Shown piece by piece: positions 37,316 to 46,155 of a stretch of DNA of 64,000 nt. The stretch is taken from positions 1-64,000 of the forward strand of contig DUBM01000015.1 in assembly GCA_012960305.1 (NCBI GenBank). The letters run 5' to 3'. Within the stretch, counting starts at the first letter, position 1. Every line of letters begins with the position of its first letter. Below the pieces are notes generated by a model. It saw nothing but the letters and a program-made list of their open reading frames with translations, was not told the origin of the DNA and ran no database searches. Source of the DNA: Gammaproteobacteria bacterium. GTDB taxonomy: Bacteria > Pseudomonadota > Gammaproteobacteria > Pseudomonadales > Pseudohongiellaceae. The translations under genes were made by a program, and so were the position numbers.

Positions 37316-37783
37316 ATGACTACAACATCGAAAATCAAAACGGTAAGTTTGAGAATTTTGAAGATTATTCTTTTTGGATTCCTACTTAGTACTTCTTCCT
37401 ATGGGCAGGAACAGACCAGCCCGGTGACGCTTAATCTCGATGATGTTAATTGGGGCCCAACTGGCGGCGGAAATGGATCGCCCCTTGGGTTGCGGACAGC
37501 GCGGCAAGGTATTGATCCGGTAACCGGTGGTATTACCTACTATGCAATGTTTCCAGCTGGCTCCCATTTCGACCTGCATTGGCATACTCATGATGAATAT
37601 GTGGTAGTGGTGAAGGGGTCAGTTGTCATTGAACTGGGGGAGGAAACACACTCTCTCACCGTTGGTAGTTATGTGGTGATTCCTGGAAAAATGAATCATT
37701 CCTGGGACGTGCCTTTAGATGGTGAAGTGGTGATTCTAGTGCGACGTGCTGGGCCAGCTGATTTTCATTATGTCGACAAATAG
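37316..37783 (+). CDS. Secreted cupin with intact metal site
   Basis: After a basic N-terminus and a Sec signal (ending SSYGQ) comes a classical cupin: FDLHWHTHDEYVVVVKGSV supplies His, His and Glu ligands and GSYVVIPGKMNHSW the last His. I use the ATG at 37316; a GTG three codons upstream is less likely. Secreted cupins of this size often have no known reaction. It follows a small HTH gene and precedes a Met-rich secreted protein after 226 bases. Confidence 0.85.
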   Translation: MTTTSKIKTVSLRILKIILFGFLLSTSSYGQEQTSPVTLNLDDVNWGPTGGGNGSPLGLRTARQGIDPVTGGITYYAMFPAGSHFDLHWHTHDEYVVVVKGSVVIELGEETHSLTVGSYVVIPGKMNHSWDVPLDGEVVILVRRAGPADFHYVDK

Positions 37784-38009
37784 CTGATTAGTCGAACTTA
37801 GTGGTTCATTGACGTGCCCTTCCAAGTCTTTGAATCTTCTGGCTAAAATCACAATTTGTCACAAAAAACCACCTAATTACTTTGGCTTACAGTCGCAGAG
37901 TTGAAGTCCTAATTGGGCTTTCTATGGTATTCTTTGCCTACAAATTACTGATCTGTTTAGAGCTGATCAGCCAGAACATGAAACACAATGCCTTGCGGGA
38001 TATTAAAGC

Positions 38010-39176
38010 ATGAACAATAAGCTGAATAACTCATCTAAAATTTTAACCGGCCTTGTTGTAGCGATCGGTTTGTTCACTACCACAGCATTTTCGCAGTCTG
38101 GAAGCGTCAGTAATGACTACCCTGAATTGGCTGGACTTTATAATGCCTTTGACGTAACCCAGGCGCAGTTATTAGACGCCATCGCTGAAATCAATTCTGA
38201 CCCATCTACCATGCAGGCTCGTATGGACTTGCGTATGGAGTTGGATATGGTTGCCAATATGAGCATGCAGGAAATGATGGCCGCAGGAATGGGCCATGGT
38301 GAAATGGGCGATATGGCAATGACTGGGCCTTATGGGGAGTTGGAAGTTGATGCACGTATGGCAATCAACGATATTGTTCGAGGGTCTCATTCTGCAGCTG
38401 ATGCCGCCAGTGCCTTTGAAAATTCCGCCGCACTAACTACTCACGCTGCTCGTGTACTGGCCTATGGTCGTGAATTCGAAAACAAGGTTTGGGATATCTT
38501 TGCTGATACTTCCACTTCAATTTATGAGAAGCGCCAAAATGTTACTGCCGCTATCGAAGTCTACCAAACTGGAGATGCTCAGCACGCTGTGACGGTTACA
38601 CCCAAAAGTGCAGCTTTATATCTAGATACTGAATATTCAAATGGACTGAAAGCTGGCTTCCCTCGCTTGGGTGCTTTGCTTTGGACTAATCAGTGGCTGC
38701 AACTTGCCTCTTTGGAAGCCATTATCATCGGTCAGGTTGATCCGCAGTTTGCCGGTAATGTTGGATTAACTGTCGAGCGTTACTGGAATAAGGTTGGTTC
38801 TGACACAGGTATGACCATGTTTCCAGTGCCAAATGAGATGCCTAGTGTGCCAGCGATATCACCCCAGCTTTATAGTCAGTCTCCGGATGCAGCCGTGATT
38901 ATCGACAATCTGAATATGTTAGAAGCTGCTATTGCTGACATTATTGCCTATCCAGTGGTTGAGGATCGTGAATCAGCTATTAATAATGCGGTTGCTCAAT
39001 TTACCGCCCAAGAAGATTACGTTACTGACACAATGGATTATTTGCTTTCCGCTCTGCGTGGTGGAATCTTTAATCAAGGTGGCCCTGCGATCGGAGAGCT
39101 TGATCGTTCGGAGAGGAATCGTTCGCGCTCAGCTATGAACATGCAGCACACTATGATCATGTCTGCTCCTCAATAA
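38010..39176 (+). CDS. Secreted Met-rich protein of unknown function
   Basis: A Sec signal ends TAFSQ. The mature protein is mainly helical. Between residues 68 and 104 about one residue in three is Met (ELDMVANMSMQEMMAAGMGH within that stretch), with His and Glu among them, and the C-terminus is again Met-rich (AMNMQHTMIMSAPQ). Such stretches bind copper in other periplasmic proteins, which is a hint, not proof. The rest (for example RLGALLWTNQWLQLASLEA) gives no family I know. A strong terminator follows, so it is a single-gene unit. Confidence 0.75.
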   Translation: MNNKLNNSSKILTGLVVAIGLFTTTAFSQSGSVSNDYPELAGLYNAFDVTQAQLLDAIAEINSDPSTMQARMDLRMELDMVANMSMQEMMAAGMGHGEMGDMAMTGPYGELEVDARMAINDIVRGSHSAADAASAFENSAALTTHAARVLAYGREFENKVWDIFADTSTSIYEKRQNVTAAIEVYQTGDAQHAVTVTPKSAALYLDTEYSNGLKAGFPRLGALLWTNQWLQLASLEAIIIGQVDPQFAGNVGLTVERYWNKVGSDTGMTMFPVPNEMPSVPAISPQLYSQSPDAAVIIDNLNMLEAAIADIIAYPVVEDRESAINNAVAQFTAQEDYVTDTMDYLLSALRGGIFNQGGPAIGELDRSERNRSRSAMNMQHTMIMSAPQ

Positions 39177-39221
39177 GTAGTAAGTGGTCAATTGGCTGTA
39201 CTAGCAGTTTATACGCTTGAT

Positions 39222-39251
39222 AAAAAAGGGTGACTAGAGTCACCCTTTTTT
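39222..39251. terminator. Bidirectional rho-independent terminator
   Basis: Perfect 13-base stem AAAAAAGGGTGAC / GTCACCCTTTTTT with the loop TAGA, between the rightward Met-rich gene and the leftward GMC gene. Confidence 0.93.
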
Positions 39252-39297
39252 ATTGCGCTATTTTTGCTACCAAGTGCCCATTCTAAATCTATCTGCT

Positions 39298-40992
39298 TTA
39301 GATTTTCCCTTCCGCCAGCAGATCAGCCGCATAGTGCGACGCTCTCGCGGTGAATGCCATATAAGATAAGGAAGGGTTTTGACAAGCCGAAGATGTCATG
39401 AATGAGCCATCGCTGATAAATAAATTAGGTACTTCATGTGCTTGACACCAGCCATTGAGGACGGAAGTCGCCGGGTCGCGCCCCATTCTTGCACTACCCA
39501 TTTCATGAATTCGATTCCCGGGCTTGGTTATATTAACCGGTGCGGAATTAATATCGGTACAGCCTGCCGTTTCTAACATGGCGATTGCATCTCGTCGTGC
39601 TGATTCCAACATCAACAACTCATTCTTGCTGTAGGTTACATGAAAGTGTGCCTGGGGATTGCCCCACTTGTCGGTATTTTTCGACAGGGTAACCCGGTTT
39701 TCTGGATTCGGTAATTGCTCGCCGAAGGCGCCGATGGAAACCCGCCAAGGGCCGGGACTGTTATGGGATTCTTTAAAGTCTTTGCCTATACCAGCAATTT
39801 GTCCGCCAGCGTTTCTAAGAGGACTTGCAGTACCCTGATAACCAAAGCCACGCTTGAAGGGTTTGTCGTGTTCAGTAATATTGGCATAGCGGGGAATATA
39901 TATACCGCCGGGTTTTCTACCGAAAGTAGTCTTGTTATCGAAGTCATGCATCAAACCATTTGCTCCAGCACCACTGATGTGATCCATGAGGTTTCGTCCA
40001 ACCTGATCGGAGCCATTGGCAAGACCATTGGGGAAGGCTGCGGATTTGGATTGTAGTAAGATCATTGCAGAGGCAATGGTTGAAGCATTTAGAAATAGTA
40101 GCTTGGATGAATAGAAGCGAGTTTTATTTGTTACTGCATCAATAATATTTACGCCGGTTACTCTCTTCGTGGCAGCATCATATTCCAAGGATTGCACGAT
40201 GGCGTTATGCACCATAGTGCAATTATTAGTTCGCATTGCTGCCGGTAAAGTGGCATTGACTGAGGAGAAGTAGGCTTTGAATAGGCAGCCATGTTCGCAA
40301 CGACTACGAGATTGACAGTTGGAGCGCCCAAGAGATTTTTGTTCGTCTGTGGCATCGGTGAGATGACCCACGCGCGCGGGAATTACTTTGCGACCAGGAA
40401 AGGCGGCTTCAACGCGTTCTTTGAATGCTTGTTCGGCGCAGCTTAATTGGAAAGCTGGCTGAAAAACACTGTCAGGCAGTTGCGGCAATCCTTCTTCGCT
40501 GCCGGCGATGCCAGCAAATTTTTCTACGTGTTCATACCATGGAACAATTTCTTCATAACGAACAGGCCAGTCAATGCCAATGCCTTCTTCAGCGTTAGCG
40601 GTGAAGTCCTGCGGACCCATACGATAAGTTTGGCGGCTCCACATCAGCGAGCGACCACCAGTGTGATAGCCCCTCAACCAATCATAGCTGGTCCCTACCG
40701 CTTCTTCGTAAGGATGTTCGTCATCCTTTACCCAAAAATCTTTATTAGATTCTTTAACTGCGTAGGCTACGCCTGGGTATTGTTTGAAGTAGTGCTTAGA
40801 GATTTCATCCTGAGAAATACGATCGAGATTCTTTTTATCCCATGGTGGAATATGGTCGCTATAATCTTTTTCGGGGGTGATCTCCGGGCCACGCTCTAAT
40901 ACCAATACCTTTAGACCCCGTTCGGCGAGTTCTTTGGCACTCCATCCACCACTCATTCCGGATCCAACTACAATTGCATCAAAATCTGCCAA
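39298..40992 (-). CDS. GMC-family FAD oxidoreductase (gluconate-dehydrogenase flavoprotein type)
   Basis: The N-terminal Rossmann motif FDAIVVGSGMSGGWSAKELAERG binds FAD; the C-terminal block MGSARMGRDPATSVLNG, FISDGSFMTSSACQNPSLSY is the conserved GMC end. This is the group of gluconate 2-dehydrogenase large subunits. It has no signal; the partner subunit encoded upstream carries a Tat signal, so the pair is probably exported as a folded complex. A cytochrome c third subunit is not next to it. No ATG is available: I take the TTG at 40992, which has GGGAG eight bases upstream, over a TTG at 41007. Confidence 0.92.
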   Translation of the reverse strand: MADFDAIVVGSGMSGGWSAKELAERGLKVLVLERGPEITPEKDYSDHIPPWDKKNLDRISQDEISKHYFKQYPGVAYAVKESNKDFWVKDDEHPYEEAVGTSYDWLRGYHTGGRSLMWSRQTYRMGPQDFTANAEEGIGIDWPVRYEEIVPWYEHVEKFAGIAGSEEGLPQLPDSVFQPAFQLSCAEQAFKERVEAAFPGRKVIPARVGHLTDATDEQKSLGRSNCQSRSRCEHGCLFKAYFSSVNATLPAAMRTNNCTMVHNAIVQSLEYDAATKRVTGVNIIDAVTNKTRFYSSKLLFLNASTIASAMILLQSKSAAFPNGLANGSDQVGRNLMDHISGAGANGLMHDFDNKTTFGRKPGGIYIPRYANITEHDKPFKRGFGYQGTASPLRNAGGQIAGIGKDFKESHNSPGPWRVSIGAFGEQLPNPENRVTLSKNTDKWGNPQAHFHVTYSKNELLMLESARRDAIAMLETAGCTDINSAPVNITKPGNRIHEMGSARMGRDPATSVLNGWCQAHEVPNLFISDGSFMTSSACQNPSLSYMAFTARASHYAADLLAEGKI

Positions 40993-41047
40993 CGCTATTT
41001 CTCCCAAGCTGATTATTTTTCTTATCGAATGATTGCTTATTATTTTT

Positions 41048-41575
41048 TTAAGATTGGATCTCTACGCAGGGATCCCATCTACCAGGCACTGCTTCCCAGC
41101 GTTGTTCTTGTAAGGCACCTTCTTCTGTAGCGAAGTATCCTCGAGTGATCAAGCCTTTCAAATTTCGATAACCCCCATAACCTGATGCGCCGGAGAATGC
41201 CTGAGCGTCCAGAGCAGAGAGTTGTTGCACTGCTTTGGTATCCGTCGCCACCAGGAAGTTGCTGTCCAGCATGTTCTTAATTTCCTCAACTGCTTTACGG
41301 TGTGAGGCTTTAGTTTCAGTATTGGCCCACTCTGCCATTAGGCCATCGATAAACCCCGGTATATTTACATCCAGCGCTCCAGGAGTATCAGTGCGGGGAA
41401 TGATGAGATCGCTGATACGTGCTATCAGCGCCGCTTCCTGTTGATTGTAAAATCGCATCGATCCGGTGGTCATCGAAGAGGCAGTAACACTTCCCACTCC
41501 ACCACAGCCGGTGAGCATGGAAGCGCCGCCAACGGATACGATTAGGCCTTGTAACACTTCGCGCCTAGTTTTCAT
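41048..41575 (-). CDS. Tat-exported gluconate 2-dehydrogenase subunit 3 family protein
   Basis: The ATG at 41575 has AGGAAAAAG upstream. The Tat signal (TRREVLQGLIVSVGGASMLTGC) ends in a possible lipobox. The mature part of about 150 residues (FYNQQEAALIARISDLIIPR, DTPGALDVNIPGFIDGLMAEW, GYGGYRNLKGLITRGYF) is the usual gamma/subunit-3 partner of GMC dehydrogenases. It is needed to export and anchor the flavoprotein encoded just downstream. The gap to that gene is about 55 bases, so one operon. Confidence 0.9.
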   Translation of the reverse strand: MKTRREVLQGLIVSVGGASMLTGCGGVGSVTASSMTTGSMRFYNQQEAALIARISDLIIPRTDTPGALDVNIPGFIDGLMAEWANTETKASHRKAVEEIKNMLDSNFLVATDTKAVQQLSALDAQAFSGASGYGGYRNLKGLITRGYFATEEGALQEQRWEAVPGRWDPCVEIQS

Positions 41576-41705
41576 TGAATCTTTTTCCTGAAGACTTTGA
41601 ATACGCCTAAGCATAGAGAAAAAGCGGCTTCAGTTATAGTCTTTAGTAGTTCGCGTGAGAATGAACTTTGGTAGAGGAGATGGTGCTTTTTGTCGATGCA
41701 ATAAA

Positions 41706-41735
41706 AAAGGCCAGTAGCTTTCGCCGCTGGCCTTT
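41706..41735. terminator. Rho-independent terminator
   Basis: Nine-base perfect stem AAAGGCCAG / CTGGCCTTT with 12 bases between and A and T runs on the outside, 31 bases downstream of the leftward monooxygenase-like gene. It separates that gene from the GMC operon. Confidence 0.83.
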
Positions 41736-41765
41736 CTATCTGTCCGGAACTCCTAAAAAGTAGAG

Positions 41766-43109
41766 CTAGTCTGAACCTGCTAAAGAGCGTTCTTCTTTTT
41801 CTTTTCGTTCAGCTGCCAATTGCTCGTAGCCTTCATCATCCAGGTGAGTAATTGCCAGCCAGGCGTGAGTCATTTCATCACCAGTGCGGCTACCGCCGAC
41901 GACCCACATGTCAGGGTCTGGATTGTTTGGATTGTTAGCGGTATTGTCGTACCACTGCTTCAATACCAGCACTGCTCCTGCTGGGACTAATGGAGCGACA
42001 TCAGGCTCATAGATATGACTGTGATGCCAGGTAGCACTCCAGTTTGAGATCTGGCTAATCTCTTCGGTGCGACCAGTCTCTGGATAGAAAATCTCAAGAG
42101 AAGCAGCATTCATGCGCAGATGACCGTGGGGCTGAAAACTATCAACTCGAACCGGGTGATCGAATGAATGAAAACCCTGAGTCATTTGATAACCATTGGG
42201 AGGAATTACCAGGTCACTCTGTTGGCTGATGCGATAGTTTCTCAGGTCCTGCTTATACTTAGCTTCTTCAGCATATTCTTCAGGGTGCAACCAAAGACCG
42301 ATTTCGACAACGTTGTCTTCGATCATCTGGCCCTCAGCAGTGGCTCCTACCCCGCCTGGGAACATGTGAATGCTCCAGCGTACCATCGAGCCGGCAGGAA
42401 TGGTTCGACATACACCGTCGGGTACGATCTCTCCCCATTTGCCCATAGCATATTCAGTTAGTTGGCCATAACGCTCGTACTCGCCTTCTTCATTAAGTGT
42501 TTCAACGGAAGAATTGGCATGGTGAACAACTGCTTTGGCATCTCCACGAGGTTTAACCTGAACTGCCTTAATGCAACGTTCACTAGTTACCCCAGTTGGC
42601 ACATAATGATTGCTCCAGAGGTCGTTACCGTTTGCGGGGATGTCCATTGAGACGGAAGGAATCACTAAATCTGGTGAACCAAATTGGCTAAAAAAGTTCC
42701 ATTCATCCGGATCAGCGAGTTCTGCTGGGGCTACTTCAATATCAGGATCACCTAGTGGTGCGCCTTGATTTACCCAGGCAATAATGGCGTCGATCTCTTC
42801 TTCTTTGAGGCGCCAATCACCTTGTAATTCTTGAATGCCAATACCATGGTCGTATGCATAGGGAGGCATTTCTCTGCTGGCTACTTTGTATTGAATCAAA
42901 GGAGCCCAGGGCCGTACTTGTTCATAGTTTTCGAATTGCATTGGACCAATGCCACCTTCACGGTGACAAACCACGCAATTGTCATTAATGATTCGACCTA
43001 CTTGGCCATTATAGGTAACCCCTTCATGCTCTTGCGCAGACACCTGAGTCTGGAACCCGAGCAATGCGAAGGCAGCAAGGCTCAACCACGACGCTTTTGG
43101 AATTTTCAT
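41766..43109 (-). CDS. Secreted haem c / copper-monooxygenase-like protein (copy 1)
   Basis: A Sec signal (QVSAQ) is followed by a cytochrome-like module with CVVCHREGGIGPMQF (Cys45-His49) and SREMPPYAYD. The second part resembles the two-domain copper type II ascorbate-dependent monooxygenase fold (PHM/DBH-like): VVHHAN (His196-His197), IHMFPGG, PHGHLRMNA (His328 and His330) and a late Met in GDEMTHAWL. That order matches the copper ligands HH, H, HxH and M of PHM. The product may hydroxylate a substrate using electrons from its own haem. It is a tandem relative of the next gene upstream, sharing the tail KEKEERSLAGS. The function is unknown. Confidence 0.87.
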   Translation of the reverse strand: MKIPKASWLSLAAFALLGFQTQVSAQEHEGVTYNGQVGRIINDNCVVCHREGGIGPMQFENYEQVRPWAPLIQYKVASREMPPYAYDHGIGIQELQGDWRLKEEEIDAIIAWVNQGAPLGDPDIEVAPAELADPDEWNFFSQFGSPDLVIPSVSMDIPANGNDLWSNHYVPTGVTSERCIKAVQVKPRGDAKAVVHHANSSVETLNEEGEYERYGQLTEYAMGKWGEIVPDGVCRTIPAGSMVRWSIHMFPGGVGATAEGQMIEDNVVEIGLWLHPEEYAEEAKYKQDLRNYRISQQSDLVIPPNGYQMTQGFHSFDHPVRVDSFQPHGHLRMNAASLEIFYPETGRTEEISQISNWSATWHHSHIYEPDVAPLVPAGAVLVLKQWYDNTANNPNNPDPDMWVVGGSRTGDEMTHAWLAITHLDDEGYEQLAAERKEKEERSLAGSD

Positions 43110-43245
43110 GTCTCTCTCCTTTAAGAATCATTCACTTATCACTGGGACAAACAGGTTTCGAGCCGATCATTCGAATCATCAATAATCGTATGTATTATAG
43201 TTTATTCTCTTTCAATTGTAGTAAATAGTAAAGAATCAGGGTAAG

Positions 43246-43281
43246 AAAAAAGGCCTGTAGGTAACCCTACAGGCCTTTTTT
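43246..43281. terminator. Strong rho-independent terminator
   Basis: Perfect 16-base stem AAAAAAGGCCTGTAGG / CCTACAGGCCTTTTTT with a four-base loop, 43 bases after the second monooxygenase-like gene. It separates the two tandem copies. Confidence 0.95.
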
Positions 43282-43324
43282 ATCTAACTATTCTATCTAG
43301 TAACTCAGTAGAAGCTTGATTCTA

Positions 43325-44683
43325 TTAGTCGTTACTACCAGCTAGCGAGCGCTCTTCCTTTTCTTTGCGATCAGCAACTAGCGAGTCAAAGCCTTCATCG
43401 TCGAGGTGAGTAACCGCGATCCAAGCATGAGACATTTCGTCACCAGTCCGGCTGCCGCCAACGACCCACTGATCAGGATCAGGGTTGTTAGGGTTGTCCG
43501 CTGTGTTGTCGTACCACTGCTTGATTACCAATACTGCGCCAGTCGGAATTAGCGGAGCTATCTCTGGATTATAGATATGGCTGTGATGCCAAGTTGCGCT
43601 CCACTTAGAGATCTGGCTGATCTGGTCAGTACGGCCAGTTTCTGGGTAGAAAATTTCTAGGGACGCGGCATTCATGCGCAGATGACCATGAGGCTGGAAG
43701 CTGTCTATACGGACTGGATGATCGAAAGAGTGAAAACCTTGAGTCATCGCATAACCGTTAGGAGGAACGATCAAACTGCCGTTTTCATAACCGTCTCGTA
43801 GTTGATACAAACGAAGGTCTTGACGGTAAGGGCTTTCAGCAACTTCGTATTCTTCCTCGTGAAACCAGATACCCAGTTCAACCACGTTATTTTTAACTGC
43901 TTCACCTTGAGCTGTTGCGCCCACGCCGCCAGGGAACATGTGGATGTCCCAGTAAATGCGTGAGTCAGCTGGCATTTCACGGCAAACACCTTCAGGCATT
44001 AATTCGCCCCATTTGCCCATAGCGTATTCAGTAAGCTGGCTGAAGCGTTCATACTCCCCGGTATCTGCATTGAATGTATCTACTGATGGGTTGCTGTGGT
44101 GAACAACTGCACGTGCATCACCGCGTGGCTTCACTTGCATTGCCTTGATGCAACGCTTTTGAGTCACGCCAGTGTCGACATAGTGCTTGTGCCACATATC
44201 GTTACCGCCTGCAGGGATATCGATAGGGGTGGATGCGATAATCAGATCAGGCTCACCAAGCTCCGGCTCGAAGTTCCAGGAATCTAAATCCCCAAGCACT
44301 GGTGCTGGAGGAATAATATCTACTGGACCAAGAGGAGATCCGTTGTTTACCCATGAAACAATTGTATCTATCTCTTCTTGGGCAAGACGCCAATCACCTT
44401 TCAGATCCTGGATGCCAATGCCGTGGTCGTATGCGTAAGGAGGCATTTCACGAGAAGCTACTTTCAATTGAATCAATGGTGCCCAGGGGCGCACCTGGTC
44501 GTATGATTCGAATTGCATAGGGCCGATACCACCTTCACGGTGACAGACAACACAATTTTCGTTGATGATCTTACCAACATGGCTGTTGTAAGTTATTTCA
44601 TCACGGTCCTGCGCCTGCGCACTAGTAAGGCCTAACGCAAGCATTGCGCTGCCTAGCAGGGCTATTTTTTGCACTAAATTCAT
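43325..44683 (-). CDS. Secreted haem c / copper-monooxygenase-like protein (copy 2)
   Basis: The ATG at 44683 has GAGGAG upstream and starts a Sec signal ending TSAQAQ; the longer upstream frame is leaderless. The layout equals the neighbouring copy: haem site CVVCHREGGIGPMQF (Cys44-His48), VVHHSNPSVD, IHMFPGGVGATA, FQPHGHLRMNAASLEIFYP and a late GDEMSHAWI. Protein and DNA are so similar to copy 1 that a tandem duplication is clear. Each copy has its own terminator and presumably its own promoter, so they may be expressed differently. All predicted copper ligands are kept. Confidence 0.87.
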   Translation of the reverse strand: MNLVQKIALLGSAMLALGLTSAQAQDRDEITYNSHVGKIINENCVVCHREGGIGPMQFESYDQVRPWAPLIQLKVASREMPPYAYDHGIGIQDLKGDWRLAQEEIDTIVSWVNNGSPLGPVDIIPPAPVLGDLDSWNFEPELGEPDLIIASTPIDIPAGGNDMWHKHYVDTGVTQKRCIKAMQVKPRGDARAVVHHSNPSVDTFNADTGEYERFSQLTEYAMGKWGELMPEGVCREMPADSRIYWDIHMFPGGVGATAQGEAVKNNVVELGIWFHEEEYEVAESPYRQDLRLYQLRDGYENGSLIVPPNGYAMTQGFHSFDHPVRIDSFQPHGHLRMNAASLEIFYPETGRTDQISQISKWSATWHHSHIYNPEIAPLIPTGAVLVIKQWYDNTADNPNNPDPDQWVVGGSRTGDEMSHAWIAVTHLDDEGFDSLVADRKEKEERSLAGSND

Positions 44684-44919
44684 GTTGTTCTCCTCAGGCT
44701 GAGAGTTGTGGGTAGAGTAGTCGTAAAATGTTAATTGCGGAGCCGCTAAAAGTCCAATGATTCCGGGTATTTTGGCGATAGTTATGCAACAAATTGAAAC
44801 AGTTTTTGAGCACATACATATTGCTCAATTTTCGTTCAATTTTAATGAATTGAGAAAATCTCCCAATTTCAATAGAAAACCCGCTAATTGATTGAATAAA
44901 ATGGGGTTTTAGCGCACCA

Positions 44920-45858
44920 CTATCGAACAGTGACGCGCTGGTAGACATTGGTCCAGCAGCATTGGTCGCCATCTGAGCTATCTGGAGCACGGTGCTGTGT
45001 CACTTTAGCAGAAATGATGTATTCGCCGGCTTCTGAGAAGGAAACAAATACTTGGCCGATTCCGCTCGGGCCATCCACTTGCGTGGAATTCGCCTTAGGT
45101 TCACGGAAAAAACGGAAGCGGGGATCGCCTTCTTTATAAGGGTTCTCGGTGACTTCAGTGTCGGGGTGACGGGTAAAAGTCACCTCGCCTGCACCCTGAA
45201 ACTTCATGAACTCCACACCTAGTGGAATGGGTTCTTTGAAGCGGGAATCTGTTGGGTCGCGATCAGAAGGATCATTAATATTCACGCTCATGCGCACGTT
45301 AGTGCCAGCTTGCACGGTGCCATCGGGGAAATCTCCGATCTGCGCGTACAGTCCGGCACTTTGCGCTCCTCTATCGCCGATACCAACCAATGGCTGCAGA
45401 GAGCCTTGTGGACGCGGTAGAATGAAGTCTAATTCGTAGGCTGCCGCACCGCGGCGGCCAGGAACTTTCAATGTTTCGCTGTCGCCAGTCGTGAGATACC
45501 ACCATACATCTAGGTCTTGTTCACTGGCGGGTACTGTGATCGCAAAGGCGCCAGTTGTCCGACCTGCTGGAAAATGAGTTGGCTGAATGCCACTGTATTT
45601 CGCGGGCTCGATATAGTTACCTTCACCTAGTGGAAGATCTAGCGGCTCATCATTTCGGTTGATCATACCGAAGGAATAACTCGTAGTTCCATCCGGGTTT
45701 GCTATCCACCCTTCCAGTACAGGAATGATCGGTAGACCACCTCCAGGTGCGAGGCTCAGAAAACGAGCATTTTGTGAGGATTGCGCCTGGACGGTAATAG
45801 ACACAGCTACCAATAATCCACAGGCCACCATAGCGATTGTTTTGTAAACTCGTTGCAT
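44920..45858 (-). CDS. Secreted protein of unknown function in the monooxygenase-like cluster
   Basis: The ATG at 45858 has GGAG nine bases upstream and starts a Sec signal ending TVQAQ. The mature protein of about 285 residues opens FLSLAPGGGLPIIPVLEGW, then TSYSFGMINRNDEPLDLP, and looks like beta-sandwich domains (for example VQAGTNVRMSVNINDPSDRD, SFSEAGEYIISAKVTQHRAP). It ends with a Cys pair (GDQCCWTNVYQRVTVR). I know no family name. It lies upstream of both haem/copper genes on the same strand, so it is a likely functional partner. Confidence 0.75.
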   Translation of the reverse strand: MQRVYKTIAMVACGLLVAVSITVQAQSSQNARFLSLAPGGGLPIIPVLEGWIANPDGTTSYSFGMINRNDEPLDLPLGEGNYIEPAKYSGIQPTHFPAGRTTGAFAITVPASEQDLDVWWYLTTGDSETLKVPGRRGAAAYELDFILPRPQGSLQPLVGIGDRGAQSAGLYAQIGDFPDGTVQAGTNVRMSVNINDPSDRDPTDSRFKEPIPLGVEFMKFQGAGEVTFTRHPDTEVTENPYKEGDPRFRFFREPKANSTQVDGPSGIGQVFVSFSEAGEYIISAKVTQHRAPDSSDGDQCCWTNVYQRVTVR

Positions 45859-46155
45859 TGACGTCTTCTCCAAAAATCAGTTTCGATAAACCGTTGTAAC
45901 ACCCTAATCAAACCGGAAAATTCAGCTTTCGGTAGAATAAATTTATAAGCGGTTGAATCTTCCCTAGCAGGAACGCTAGGATAAACGCCATTTGGGCTCG
46001 AGTCTAGTTGTAAACAGCCGGAATTAGAGACCTACAGCGCTGTTTTTAAACAAATTGTTACAAGTGACGTTTTTAAGCACTAATTAATACATTAAACTAC
46101 TAGCCGAAGTCTGCAAATGGACATAACCGACATCTAATTATTTAATAGAGCGCCG
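45859..46155. other. Divergent intergenic region
   Basis: About 300 bases between the leftward secreted protein and the rightward three-domain protein; it should hold promoters for both. No gene or repeat is visible. Confidence 0.45.
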
